This document shows, piece by piece, positions 17,768-27,357 of a stretch of 64,000 nucleotides of DNA. The notes under the pieces were generated by a model. It was given only the letters and a program-made list of their open reading frames with translations, did not search any database and was not told the origin of the DNA. The position numbers and the translations under genes were made by a program. The stretch comes from an uncultured Bacteroidota bacterium (GTDB lineage: Bacteria > Bacteroidota > Bacteroidia > Chitinophagales > Chitinophagaceae): assembly GCA_903831575.1 (NCBI GenBank), contig CAIKYB010000040.1, positions 124,001 to 188,000 of the forward strand. The letters are read 5' to 3'. How positions within the stretch are numbered: position 1 is the stretch's first letter; each line of letters starts with the position of its first letter.

Positions 17768-19210
17768 TTAGAATTTAGTATCCTCTTCCTCTTTGAAAAT
17801 GTCTATTAAGTTATCTTTGAATGAATCCAAAAATGCCTTTAATGACTTACGCTGTGTAACAGCAACACCTTTTGTTTCTGTTGCTTCTTCAGGTACAATA
17901 GGTTCTGTAACTGTTTCATCTTCAACGATGGAGGGCTCATTCACGAGTACAGGCTGTCCCATCTTGATAAAATTAGCAGACATCTGCTTTTGTTTATTTT
18001 CATAATCATTATACCCTTTTAGAATCAAGCCGATACAAGTACTGTACATTGGCATGGCAATTTCATCATTGTGTTCTCCTGATAAATGTTCATTAGGAAA
18101 ACCTATTCGAGCATTCAATCCCGTTAAATATTCAGTTAATTGCAAAAGATGTTTTAATTGCGAACCACCACCAGTTAAGATAATGCCACCATTAAGCATG
18201 CGATTATCCAACCCAACTTGCTTTAAATGAAATGAAACAAAATCCATAATTTCACTCATACGCGCCTGGATAATATTTGCAAGATTTTTTACTGAAATTT
18301 CTTTTGGTGCCAATCCACGCAAACCTGGAATAGTAATAAATGTATTCGCTTTAGCCTCATCACTTAATGCACTACCGAATTGAACTTTCATGGCCTCTGC
18401 CTGAGTTTTTAAAACACCCAATCCCAACTTGATGTCGTTAGTAATATTTTCTCCTCCGAAAGGTATCACTGCTGTATATTTCAACACACCTTCATGAAAT
18501 ACAGCAAGATCAGTAGTTCCGCCGCCGATATCAACAATGGCCACTCCAGCTTCCAAATCTTGATCACTCATAACAGCTGCTGCAGATGCTAGTGGTTGTA
18601 AAACCAAATCCTTTGTAATCAAACCAGACTTCTCAACGCTTCTATTGATGTTGCGAATTGCATTTTTGTCACCTGTGATAATATGAAAATTAGCACCGAC
18701 TTTTACCCCGCTGTATCCAATTGGATTTGCAATATTCGGAAAATTATCTACGGTAAATTGTTGCGGAATAACATCTATGATTTGATCACCCAATGGAATG
18801 TAGGTACGATATTGATCAGCAACCAATCTGTCAATCTCATCCTGACAAATTTCATCTTCCGTATTTTGTCTGACAATATCTCCCCTTGTTTGCAAACTCT
18901 TAATATGTTGTCCTGCGATACCAACATAAACTTCATTGATTTGTAACTCAGGATTATTTTCATAACATCTTTCCAAAGCTGTTTGGATTGCTTTGATGGT
19001 CTGGTCGATATTTAAAACCATACCATGTTGTACTCCATTACTATTAGCACGCCCAAATCCAAGGATTTCAAGCTTGCCAAATTCGTTTTTTCTTCCCGCG
19101 ATAGCGGCAATTTTTGTAGTGCCTATATCTAGACCTACAATAATGGGTTGTTCGTGACTCATAGTGTTTGTTTGTGTGATTGTTTGTATGATTTGTTCTT
19201 TTGTTTCCAT
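17768..19210 (-). CDS. ftsA: Cell division protein FtsA
   Basis: 480 residues; Met17 (MSHEQPIIVGLDIGTTKIAA) is an equally plausible start. The actin-like fold shows the phosphate-1 motif GLDIGTTK, the phosphate-2 motif VDIGGGTTD and a later adenosine-site motif GIILTGGGSQL. The C-terminal stretch SLKAFLDSFKDNLIDIFKEEE is the expected amphipathic membrane-targeting helix. FtsA tethers FtsZ filaments to the membrane. It lies between ftsQ (46-bp gap) and ftsZ. Confidence 0.97.
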   Translation of the reverse strand: METKEQIIQTITQTNTMSHEQPIIVGLDIGTTKIAAIAGRKNEFGKLEILGFGRANSNGVQHGMVLNIDQTIKAIQTALERCYENNPELQINEVYVGIAGQHIKSLQTRGDIVRQNTEDEICQDEIDRLVADQYRTYIPLGDQIIDVIPQQFTVDNFPNIANPIGYSGVKVGANFHIITGDKNAIRNINRSVEKSGLITKDLVLQPLASAAAVMSDQDLEAGVAIVDIGGGTTDLAVFHEGVLKYTAVIPFGGENITNDIKLGLGVLKTQAEAMKVQFGSALSDEAKANTFITIPGLRGLAPKEISVKNLANIIQARMSEIMDFVSFHLKQVGLDNRMLNGGIILTGGGSQLKHLLQLTEYLTGLNARIGFPNEHLSGEHNDEIAMPMYSTCIGLILKGYNDYENKQKQMSANFIKMGQPVLVNEPSIVEDETVTEPIVPEEATETKGVAVTQRKSLKAFLDSFKDNLIDIFKEEEDTKF

Positions 19211-19256
19211 TTTATTTTATATTTTTTATACCTTTTCTATTACAATTGAATTGATG

Positions 19257-20438
19257 TTATTTTTTCTTCCTTACTGATTTATGTTTTGATGTTTTTATAA
19301 TTTTAGCTGGTTTTTTATTTGTTGTTTTTTCTTTCGATTTTTGGACTTTATTTATTCCTTCCTTACTTTTTATTCCAGGCTTTGCAATAATTTCATTCGG
19401 CTTCACAGCTTTTGGAGCTTCCTGGACTTTCATTTCTATTTTCTGTGGAATTACAGTTGCATTATCCTCGACTTCATCTCTTGAAAAAGACTGTAAAATC
19501 ATTGTCATATCTGTGGTATTGATAGCATTATCCTGCACAAGAGTCTGTGTGGTATCACCTGCCATTCGCAAAGAATAATCTGCCATTGCTTTCATCATAG
19601 CCATTGTTCTTAAAGAATCTGCTTTAACATCTTCAATTCCTTTTATACTCGCAACAATTTGTCCTGAAAAGTCAAGTCTAATTTTATTATACTTTTTCCA
19701 TCCATAAATAGGAATTATTTTTTTATAGAATAAGGTAAACTTCTCAAATTTGTCCTCCATATTTTTATCATCACCAAATAAAATAAGTTGTTCGCCCATT
19801 TTAGGTATCAATTCAAAATGGTTTTGTTCAACTATATTCACCTGGTCTATCATTGCCATTAAAAAACTGTCCTTTTGAATATACAAACTCATTTGTTTTA
19901 TGCCTTTTAACAAAGTACTATCCGCTTTAGACATCACTTTAAATGAAGTTGGAAAATTCGTAAAAACGGGAAGTCTTGCAGAGTGCCTACTGCTTAATGG
20001 AAGAATGTTCAAAGTTTGATCTATATAAAAAGAATTGCCATCTATCGCAAAGATTCTTGCTACAGGATCTTTCTCAATAATATCTGCTTTCAATAACCCA
20101 TTCTTATCAAAATACAATTCTGCTTTGCTAACCCATACATCTTTCTTTAATTCTCTTTCTATAACATCCAGACGGAATTCATTTATAGGTTTCCCTTTTA
20201 TTTTATTGCCAGCTGAATGTTGAATAATCTCAAGAACATCATGCTTATCGATAAAAAAATTATTACTGACACCCAAAATCTCAATATAAAGTCCGGTACA
20301 ACGTTTTGCTTCTTTTACATATAATCCACTAACCAATAAGGTTACTGTGCCCGCACCCAAAAGAATCCAAATGGTAGACAGGATTATTTTTTTGAAATTT
20401 ATTTTCTCTAACAGCTTCATTTTATATTTATTAAACAA
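19257..20438 (-). CDS. ftsQ: Cell division protein FtsQ
   Basis: 393 residues as drawn, overlapping murC by 8 bp. The in-frame ATG at 20420 (MKLLEKINFKKIIL) gives a 387-residue protein starting 10 bp after murC and may be the true start. A short cytoplasmic N-terminus, one membrane helix (about 15-37), then a POTRA-like domain (ILGVSNNFFIDKHDVLEII) and a FtsQ/DivIB beta domain. The C-terminus carries a very basic tail ending SVRKKK. FtsQ organises the FtsB/FtsL part of the divisome. Identification rests on fold order and position between murC and ftsA. Confidence 0.9.
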   Translation of the reverse strand: MFNKYKMKLLEKINFKKIILSTIWILLGAGTVTLLVSGLYVKEAKRCTGLYIEILGVSNNFFIDKHDVLEIIQHSAGNKIKGKPINEFRLDVIERELKKDVWVSKAELYFDKNGLLKADIIEKDPVARIFAIDGNSFYIDQTLNILPLSSRHSARLPVFTNFPTSFKVMSKADSTLLKGIKQMSLYIQKDSFLMAMIDQVNIVEQNHFELIPKMGEQLILFGDDKNMEDKFEKFTLFYKKIIPIYGWKKYNKIRLDFSGQIVASIKGIEDVKADSLRTMAMMKAMADYSLRMAGDTTQTLVQDNAINTTDMTMILQSFSRDEVEDNATVIPQKIEMKVQEAPKAVKPNEIIAKPGIKSKEGINKVQKSKEKTTNKKPAKIIKTSKHKSVRKKK

Positions 20439-21849
20439 CTTGTTCTAAAATATTTTTTATGGGCAATACCATGGTGTCTATATCTCCTGCACCGGCCATA
20501 ATCAACATCTCAATTGTATTATTATTTTTTTCTTTTTTTATACATTCTATCAACGCTTCTTTTGTACAACATGTCGCTTTTTGAACATCCATTTTTGATG
20601 CTACCATTTCGCTTTCTATACCAGCAATCGGCTTTTCTCTTGCAGGATAAATAGGCAACAAAAAAACCTCATCAGCAAGATTTAAAGCAGCAGCAAATCC
20701 CTCAGCAAAATCTCTTGTTCTGCTGTATAAATGTGGTTGAAAAACCACTGTACATTTCTTGTTAGGATACAATCCCTTAGCGCCTTTTATCAAAGCATTT
20801 AATTCCTGAGGATGATGGGCGTAATCATCAATCATAACCATTGAATCATTTTTGATAATATATTCAAACCTTCTTTTTACTCCTTTGAATGCCGAAATAG
20901 CGCTTTTAATTTTATCGTTTGAAATGCCAATTTTTTTGGCAACTGCAATCGAAGCAACCGCGTTCTCAATATTATGAAGACCGCCCATATTCAAAGAGAT
21001 ATTTTCTACAACTTCCTCATTCATTTTCACATCAAATAAATAACTCCCATTAGCAATACTGATATTACTTGCATAACAATTTGCCTTTCTATCATTTAAA
21101 CTGTAGGTAATATTTCGAGGTGATTTAAAATTATCTGAGTTTTCTAAACCATATTTACTGATTAGAATTCCATCTTCCTTAACTTTTCCACTAAATTCAA
21201 CAAACGCTTCTGCGAATTTTTCAACAGTACCATATATGTCAAGATGATCAGGGTCTATTGCTGTTATTATCGCAATATCCGGATTCAATTTCAAAAAACT
21301 TCTGTCATATTCATCAGCTTCTACAACACAAACATTTTTTTCACTTCCCCAAAAATTAGTCTCATAGTTAGAGGCAATCCCACCAAGAAATGCATTGCAT
21401 CCGTATTCGCTGTGTCTGAGTATATGTGCAATCATGGTGCTTGTTGTTGTTTTACCATGAGTGCCAGCAACACAGATATTAAAAGTATCGTGTGTAATTA
21501 ATCCGAGCACTTCACTTCGCTTCATGATAGTATAACCATTCTCTAAAAAAAAGTTGTACTCTTTGTGATCTAAAGAAACAGCAGGTGTATAAATTACTAA
21601 GGCCGCATCTTTATTAATCAAGTCAATATTATCTTCATAATGTATCGCGATTCCTTCTGCTTGCAATTGCATAGTTAGTTGCGTTGCTGTTTTGTCGTAG
21701 CCACTTACTTCCACTCCTCTACTATTAAAATACCTTGCAAGGGCGCTCATACCAATTCCGCCAATACCAATGAAATAAACAGACATAGCGCTACCCTCTC
21801 CAGTTTGAAGTTTGTTGATTACGTTTAGAATATGACTATTGTTTTTCAT
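20431..21849 (-). CDS. murC: UDP-N-acetylmuramate--L-alanine ligase MurC
   Basis: 472 residues. Met22 (MSVYFIGIGGIGMSALARYF) is the more usual start for the family, so the first 21 residues may not be translated. The UDP-binding glycine motif is GIGGIGMSA, the ATP P-loop is GTHGKTT (129-135), and the Mur ligase motifs DPDHLD and DDYAHHP are present. It adds L-Ala to UDP-MurNAc in the cytoplasm. Its ATG overlaps the murG stop codon by 1 nt (TAATG type), so translation is probably coupled. Confidence 0.97.
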   Translation of the reverse strand: MKNNSHILNVINKLQTGEGSAMSVYFIGIGGIGMSALARYFNSRGVEVSGYDKTATQLTMQLQAEGIAIHYEDNIDLINKDAALVIYTPAVSLDHKEYNFFLENGYTIMKRSEVLGLITHDTFNICVAGTHGKTTTSTMIAHILRHSEYGCNAFLGGIASNYETNFWGSEKNVCVVEADEYDRSFLKLNPDIAIITAIDPDHLDIYGTVEKFAEAFVEFSGKVKEDGILISKYGLENSDNFKSPRNITYSLNDRKANCYASNISIANGSYLFDVKMNEEVVENISLNMGGLHNIENAVASIAVAKKIGISNDKIKSAISAFKGVKRRFEYIIKNDSMVMIDDYAHHPQELNALIKGAKGLYPNKKCTVVFQPHLYSRTRDFAEGFAAALNLADEVFLLPIYPAREKPIAGIESEMVASKMDVQKATCCTKEALIECIKKEKNNNTIEMLIMAGAGDIDTMVLPIKNILEQVV

Positions 21850-22943
21850 TAATTTAAATAATTCAAAATTTCCTTTGCCACTATTTCATCTGCATTTAAT
21901 ACACTCATTTTTTTGATATTAACTTTCATTTTTTCTTGCAAATCAATATCATTAATCAAGTCAATTACTTTTGGCATCAATTCTTTTACCGCATTTTTAT
22001 CTGCTACTATCATAGCAGCATTTTTGTCTGCTAATTTTTTTGCATTTACAGTTTGATGATCTTCTGCAGCATGTGGGAAAGGCACAAACACAACAGGCTT
22101 TCCTGTGATACACAATTCTGAAACTGCCATTGCTCCACTACGACTTATAATAACATCTGCGGCTGCGTAAGCATATTCCATCTGAACAATAAAATCACTT
22201 ACGAATACAGTTGCTTTTTCCTTACATTTTGCCATTGCTTTTTCCAAATAAGGCCTTCCTGTTTGCCAGATTAACTGTAATTTTTGTTGTTCAAAGACAT
22301 CAATATTATTATCAATGGCTTCATTGATACTTTTTGCACCAAGACTTCCACCAATAACTAAAACAGTTTTTTTGTCAGTACTTAAATTAAAATGTTTCAA
22401 TCCTTCTGCCTGACTAACCGCCATCTTTACAATCGATGTTCTCACAGGATTTCCACTAACAATAATTTTAGCTAATGGAAAAAACTTTTCCATACCATCT
22501 GTAGCTGTAAAAATTAATGCCGCTTTTTTCCCAAGCATCATGTTGCTTTTTCCTGCAAAAGAATTGGCTTCATGAATAAAGGTCGGGATACCTTTTGCTT
22601 GAGCATATTTCAATACAGGGAAACTAGAATATCCTCCTACACCGATAATGGCATCAGGCTTATACCTTTTTATAATGCTGGAAACCTGAATAAAACTTTG
22701 GATAAGTTTAAAAGGCAATCCAATATTTTTTATCAAAGAACTTCTATTAAATCCTGCAATGGTCAAACCCTCAATTTCATATCCCGCCAGTGGTACTTTT
22801 TCCATTTCCATTTTTCCTTTTGCGCCGATAAAAATAAAGGTCGAATCTGGCGCTATCTTTTTTATCGCGTTAGCAATAGCAATAGCCGGAAAAATATGTC
22901 CCCCAGTTCCTCCTCCCGCTATTATAAATCTCTTGCCTGACAT
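21849..22943 (-). CDS. murG: UDP-GlcNAc:lipid I N-acetylglucosaminyltransferase MurG
   Basis: 364 residues, the usual MurG length. The N-terminal glycine motif is AGGGTGGH (9-16). The second, GT28-type C-terminal domain carries the UDP-GlcNAc site (ISRSGAMAVSELCITGKPVVFVP, with a Glu seven residues after the RSG). It turns lipid I into lipid II on the inner face of the membrane. Placed between ftsW (24-bp gap) and murC, as in most dcw clusters. Confidence 0.97.
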   Translation of the reverse strand: MSGKRFIIAGGGTGGHIFPAIAIANAIKKIAPDSTFIFIGAKGKMEMEKVPLAGYEIEGLTIAGFNRSSLIKNIGLPFKLIQSFIQVSSIIKRYKPDAIIGVGGYSSFPVLKYAQAKGIPTFIHEANSFAGKSNMMLGKKAALIFTATDGMEKFFPLAKIIVSGNPVRTSIVKMAVSQAEGLKHFNLSTDKKTVLVIGGSLGAKSINEAIDNNIDVFEQQKLQLIWQTGRPYLEKAMAKCKEKATVFVSDFIVQMEYAYAAADVIISRSGAMAVSELCITGKPVVFVPFPHAAEDHQTVNAKKLADKNAAMIVADKNAVKELMPKVIDLINDIDLQEKMKVNIKKMSVLNADEIVAKEILNYLN

Positions 22944-22967
22944 GATTCAAATTTTGCTATTAACCTT

Positions 22968-24305
22968 TTATTCCTCAGTTGTATCTTTTACAGCCGTTGC
23001 TTGCTCTTCAATTTTTGCCAATTGCGACCCTTCCAATTGTTCCACATTTCTAGCTACACTTAAAATAATTCCAATAGAAACACAAGTGAAGAAAAAACTA
23101 CTTCCTCCCATGCTTACCAAAGGAAGCGTTACTCCTGTATTAGGAAACAAACTCACATTTACACCCATGTTGGCAATAGCTTGAATAACCAAGGTAAAAC
23201 TCAATGCTAAGGCAAGGAATGCACCAAAAGCAAAAGGACATTTCCTGTAAATTCTGATACATCTGAATAAAAAAAACATGTAAATAAACAACATGAATGC
23301 CGCACCAAACAATCCATACTCTTCTATAATAATTGCATAAATAAAATCACTGTAACAATGTGGTAAAAAATTTCTTTGCACACTATTCCCGGGACCAAGC
23401 CCAAAAAATCCACCATTTGCAATGGCAATTTTTGCCTGATTAATTTGATAAGTTTTTTCGCCATCATCATCTTTCTTACTATATAAAAAAGTTTGAATTC
23501 TACTCACCCATGTTGGCACCCTGCCTGAAGCTAGAAAAACGGGAAGCTTTTTTGACTGGTTCGTTTCTTTATCATAATTAGAAACAGCAACACTTACCAG
23601 CATAATAATTGGCAATAGAGCAATGCCAATAGTCAATAAAATATGTTTTGTGCTTACCCTTCCAATAAACATCAATAAAATACTCGTACCAAAAATGAGC
23701 AACGCAGTAGAGAGATTCGCTGGTGCAATCAATAAGCATATCAATATAACTGGAACGATTATTGGCATAAACCCTTTGAAAAAACTCTTGATAACAAGTT
23801 GTTTTCTACTCAACATTCTGCTCATATACATAAACAAAGCAAGCTTAGCCAAATCAGAAGTTTGAAAGGTCATATTGATTACTGGCAACTTGATCCATCT
23901 GCTCCCCGCATTTAATTCAACTCCAAAAAACAAGGTATAAATCAACAAGGGTATTGATATTAAAAATATATACAAAGCCAGTTTTGAAAAGAACGTATAA
24001 TTAATTCTATGTGTAAAATAAATTACAACTAATCCAACCAATATAAAAGCGAATTGTTTAAATAAATAGCTCTCTGTAGATCTACTCATTCTATATGCCA
24101 ATGAACCAGTACTGCTATAAACCAATAACAAACTAGCTAAAGTTAAAATCAGCACAATAGCCCAGATTATTTTATCCCCTCTCGTTTTGCTGGCAATATT
24201 TGCGGGTACATCTCCGATATTTTTGAACGGTGCACTTACAGCCAATTCTCTTTCATCAGAAAGGCCCAAAAAGTTTTTTACTCTGTTTTTAAATGGCGTC
24301 ATCAC
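22968..24305 (-). CDS. ftsW: Lipid II polymerase FtsW (SEDS family)
   Basis: 445 residues with about ten membrane helices. SEDS features include SRWIKLPVINMTFQTSDLAKLAL and the C-terminal GVTLPLVSMGGSSFF. The extra 30-residue loop with YDKETNQSKKLPVF is typical of the long extracytoplasmic region. SEDS proteins polymerise glycan strands together with a class B penicillin-binding protein, here probably the FtsI at 28829-30952. Start at ATG 24305; MMTPFKNRV precedes a ~45-residue cytoplasmic N-terminus. Confidence 0.95.
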   Translation of the reverse strand: MMTPFKNRVKNFLGLSDERELAVSAPFKNIGDVPANIASKTRGDKIIWAIVLILTLASLLLVYSSTGSLAYRMSRSTESYLFKQFAFILVGLVVIYFTHRINYTFFSKLALYIFLISIPLLIYTLFFGVELNAGSRWIKLPVINMTFQTSDLAKLALFMYMSRMLSRKQLVIKSFFKGFMPIIVPVILICLLIAPANLSTALLIFGTSILLMFIGRVSTKHILLTIGIALLPIIMLVSVAVSNYDKETNQSKKLPVFLASGRVPTWVSRIQTFLYSKKDDDGEKTYQINQAKIAIANGGFFGLGPGNSVQRNFLPHCYSDFIYAIIIEEYGLFGAAFMLFIYMFFLFRCIRIYRKCPFAFGAFLALALSFTLVIQAIANMGVNVSLFPNTGVTLPLVSMGGSSFFFTCVSIGIILSVARNVEQLEGSQLAKIEEQATAVKDTTEE

Positions 24306-24353
24306 TTTATTTCAAGAACATGATTAATTAATTATCGATACTTGTACTCATTA

Positions 24354-25694
24354 TTACAAATCCCGAACAGCTTCCTTAAACTGGTTGCCCCTGTCTTCAT
24401 AATTTTTAAACAAATCAAAACTTGCACAGGCAGGGCTCAGCAATACAACCTCTCCTTTATTTGCATAATGAAAAGCAGATTGAACGGCCTCTTTTGCACT
24501 TTCCGTATCCACAATCAAAGGCACAATCTCTCCGAAGGCTTCATGAATTTTAGCATTATCTGTTCCCATACAAATAATAGCTTTCACTTTTTCTGAAACC
24601 AACTCTTTCAATAAATCATAGTCATTCCCTTTATCAACCCCGCCAAGAATCATAATAACAGGCTTGTTCATGCTTTCCAAAGCATACCAGGTACTATTCA
24701 CGTTAGTGGCCTTGCTGTCATTTATAAACTCTACCCCTTTTATGGTAGCCACTTTCTCCATTCGATGTTGCAAACTTTCAAATGTTTGTAAAGCTTCTCT
24801 TATTTTTTCTTTGCGTATATCCAACGCTGTTGCTGCCATACTTGCTGCCATACTGTTATATTGATTGTGCTTTCCTTTAATAGCAAAATCCTCTACACTC
24901 ATCTGCATCTCTTCATTCTTCCATTTGAGATACATTTTAGCATTTGTCAAATAGGCACCTTGTGGTATTTCTTTACTCATAGTGATGGGAGCTTTGGTTG
25001 ATTTTATGGGATAGTGATTAAGATATTCGTTTGTAGTTTTATCATCAAGATTATAAATGAATACATCTCCTTCTTGCTGATTTGCTGTTATTTTAAATTT
25101 ACTCGAAATGTAATTTTCAATTTTATAGTCATATCTGTCTAAATGATCTTCTGTAATATTTGTAATTACAGCTACCTGTGGGCGAAAGTTTACAATGTCA
25201 TCTAATTGAAATGAACTGATCTCTGCAACATAGATTGATTTTGGATCTTGAGCTACTTGGCGTGCAAAAGAAAATCCAATGTTGCCAACTAATGCACAAT
25301 CTTGTCCTGCATGTTTACAAATATGATAGGTCAATGCAGTTGTTGTAGTTTTACCATTACTACCTGTTATTGCAACTATCTTGCTCTTGCCAATATATCG
25401 ATAGGCAAATTCAATCTCGCTGATGATTGAAATGTTTTTCTCTCTTATTTTTTTGATGATCAATGCCTTTTCAGGAATGCCAGGACTTTTTACAACTTCA
25501 TCTGCATTAAGAATAAGTTCTTCGTCATGTCCGCCTTGCTCAAATGAAATTTGATGATCATTAAGTTCTTTAATGTAGCTGTCTGCGATAGATCCACCAT
25601 CACTTACAAAAACATCAAAGCCTTTTTCCTTGGCAAGTAGTGCTGCGCCTACACCACTTTCACCAGCACCAAGTATGACTACTCTTTTTTTCAT
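24354..25694 (-). CDS. murD: UDP-N-acetylmuramoylalanine--D-glutamate ligase MurD
   Basis: 446 residues. The N-terminal Rossmann motif is LGAGESGVGAA, the P-loop is GSNGKTT (111-117), and the family motifs NITEDHLDRY and FINDSKATNVNST are intact. It adds D-Glu to UDP-MurNAc-L-Ala. It lies 48 bp before ftsW. The 318-bp gap upstream to mraY is unusual for this pair, which are normally adjacent or overlapping, and holds inverted repeats described separately. Confidence 0.97.
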   Translation of the reverse strand: MKKRVVILGAGESGVGAALLAKEKGFDVFVSDGGSIADSYIKELNDHQISFEQGGHDEELILNADEVVKSPGIPEKALIIKKIREKNISIISEIEFAYRYIGKSKIVAITGSNGKTTTTALTYHICKHAGQDCALVGNIGFSFARQVAQDPKSIYVAEISSFQLDDIVNFRPQVAVITNITEDHLDRYDYKIENYISSKFKITANQQEGDVFIYNLDDKTTNEYLNHYPIKSTKAPITMSKEIPQGAYLTNAKMYLKWKNEEMQMSVEDFAIKGKHNQYNSMAASMAATALDIRKEKIREALQTFESLQHRMEKVATIKGVEFINDSKATNVNSTWYALESMNKPVIMILGGVDKGNDYDLLKELVSEKVKAIICMGTDNAKIHEAFGEIVPLIVDTESAKEAVQSAFHYANKGEVVLLSPACASFDLFKNYEDRGNQFKEAVRDL

Positions 25695-25731
25695 TTAGTT
25701 CTTAGATAATTAAATACATGTGTTCAATTTG

Positions 25732-25783
25732 ATCCTACTGAGTTTTAAAACGGATAGTAATCCGAATATAATCTCAGTAGGAT
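25732..25783. repeat. Nested inverted repeat between murD and mraY
   Basis: The outer arms are a perfect 11-bp pair, ATCCTACTGAG (25732-25742) and CTCAGTAGGAT (25773-25783). Inside is a second perfect hairpin, CGGAT with loop AGTA and ATCCG (25751-25764). Neither arm is followed by a long T tract on either strand, so a simple terminator is not favoured. Confidence 0.7.
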
Positions 25784-25875
25784 TAAAAAGGTTCTTCAAT
25801 GGTATTGACATTTACAGGACAATCCTTAAATGTTTTTGTTGGTTAGGACATTCTTTTTTTCGCTTCAACATTAGA

Positions 25876-25899
25876 TTTCACAGTTGATGTACTGTGAAA
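25876..25899. repeat. Perfect 9-bp stem-loop in the murD-mraY gap
   Basis: TTTCACAGT (25876-25884), loop TGATGT, ACTGTGAAA (25891-25899). It could be a protein-binding palindrome or an RNA hairpin; no T tract follows on either strand. Confidence 0.6.
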
Positions 25900-26012
25900 A
25901 CCAACGAAGTTTTGAAAAAATGGTTCTTCAAAAGCATCGAATTTAATGGGTAGTAATTTTCTAAGGGTTGCCGATTAACTTTAAAAACAATTCTTTATTA
26001 ATTCCAAAATAT

Positions 26013-27311
26013 TTATCTCAATTTCAAGGTCACAATTGCAAGTGCCACGCTCAAAATCGTCACAATCCAAAAACGCACAGCAATTTTACTTTCATGAAGA
26101 CCTTTCTTCTGAAAATGATGATGTAGAGGGCTCATTAAAAAAACCCTTCTGCCTTCACCATATTTCTGTTTGGTGTATTTGAAATAACTAACCTGAATCA
26201 TCACGCTCAGATTTTCAATCAAAAACACCATACAAAATATTGGGATTAATAATTCTTTTCTAACAATGATAGCTAAGGCGGCAATAATTCCACCAAGAGC
26301 CAAGCTTCCGGTATCACCCATAAATACTTGCGCGGGATAGGAATTATACCACAAGAAACCAATACACGCTCCAACAAAAGCAGCAATAAAAATGGATAAC
26401 TCGCCAAGGTTGGGGATGTACATAATATTCAAGTACTCTGCAAATTTTATATTGCCACTTACATAAGCGAAAATCCCCAAACAAATACCAATAATGGCAC
26501 TGACACCAGTTGCAAGTCCATCTAAACCATCGGTAATATTGGCACCATTTGAAACGGCTGTTACAATAAAAATAACAATGAGGATATAAATGATATAAGA
26601 GTAATCTTCTAAGTTCTTAGGAAGTAACTTTGCATAATTAAATTCGTGACCTTTTACAAATGGTATTGTAGTGATCACACTTTTCGCATCAGTAAATACT
26701 CTCGTTTTTCCGTCAACACTTATGGTATCGTATTTTATTTTGATTCCTTTTTTATTATAAACTGCTGCTGCATTCGTACTAAGAACTTCTCTTTTTACAA
26801 CAACATTTTGATTAAAATAAAGTGTTGCGCCAACTATAACACCAAGCATCACTTGTCCGAAAATTTTAAACTTACCCGCAAGACCATCCGCATTTGTTTT
26901 TTTGAAATCTATACCTTTTTCTTTGGCGATTTTCTTTGCTTTTATTTTAAGATAATCATCAATAAATCCAATAGCACCCAACCAAACAGTACAAAGCAGC
27001 ATTAACCTGATATATACTTTGTCAAGATTGGCCAACAACAACGTAGGAATAAGAATAGCTAAAATAATAATGATTCCTCCCATTGTAGGCGTCCCTTTCT
27101 TCTGTTCTTCTCCCGCTAACCCCAAATCTCTTACTGTTTCGCCTAATTGTTTTTTCTGTAAAAACTTTATCAACTTCTTTCCGTAAACTGTAGTAATAAT
27201 CAATGATAATATCAGCGCCAACAATATCCGGAAGGTGATGAATTGAAAAAGTCCTCCTCCCGGAAACCGGTAGTGTTCTTTTGCAAACCATTGAAATAGA
27301 TGATAGATCAT
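26013..27311 (-). CDS. mraY: Phospho-N-acetylmuramoyl-pentapeptide transferase MraY
   Basis: 432 residues, longer than the ~360 of E. coli. About ten membrane helices with the conserved [20 protein letters not shown] (the aspartate pair), [22 protein letters not shown] and [11 protein letters not shown] motifs, all intact. The extra length is a ~60-residue insertion around residues 170-235 ([18 protein letters not shown] onward), which is common in Bacteroidota MraY. It makes lipid I from UDP-MurNAc-pentapeptide and undecaprenyl phosphate. It starts 46 bp after murE. murF, normally found between murE and mraY, is missing. Confidence 0.97.
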   Translation of the reverse strand: MIYHLFQWFAKEHYRFPGGGLFQFITFRILLALILSLIITTVYGKKLIKFLQKKQLGETVRDLGLAGEEQKKGTPTMGGIIIILAILIPTLLLANLDKVYIRLMLLCTVWLGAIGFIDDYLKIKAKKIAKEKGIDFKKTNADGLAGKFKIFGQVMLGVIVGATLYFNQNVVVKREVLSTNAAAVYNKKGIKIKYDTISVDGKTRVFTDAKSVITTIPFVKGHEFNYAKLLPKNLEDYSYIIYILIVIFIVTAVSNGANITDGLDGLATGVSAIIGICLGIFAYVSGNIKFAEYLNIMYIPNLGELSIFIAAFVGACIGFLWYNSYPAQVFMGDTGSLALGGIIAALAIIVRKELLIPIFCMVFLIENLSVMIQVSYFKYTKQKYGEGRRVFLMSPLHHHFQKKGLHESKIAVRFWIVTILSVALAIVTLKLR

Positions 27312-27357
27312 TTTTTATTTTATTGATTTTTCAGTGCTTATTAAAAAATCATTTTTT

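Larger units (their letters stand above)
25695..26012. other. 318-bp non-coding stretch between mraY and murD with palindromes
   Basis: I see no convincing open frame here. It contains a nested inverted repeat at 25732-25783 and a 9-bp stem-loop at 25876-25899. A short direct repeat, GGTTCTTCAA, appears near 25790 and again near 25922. A longer-range pair, GTTGGTT (from 25838) with AACCAAC (near 25899), encloses the second stem-loop. It could be a small non-autonomous element, a processing or attenuation site, or an internal promoter for murD and the genes after it. Confidence 0.5.
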
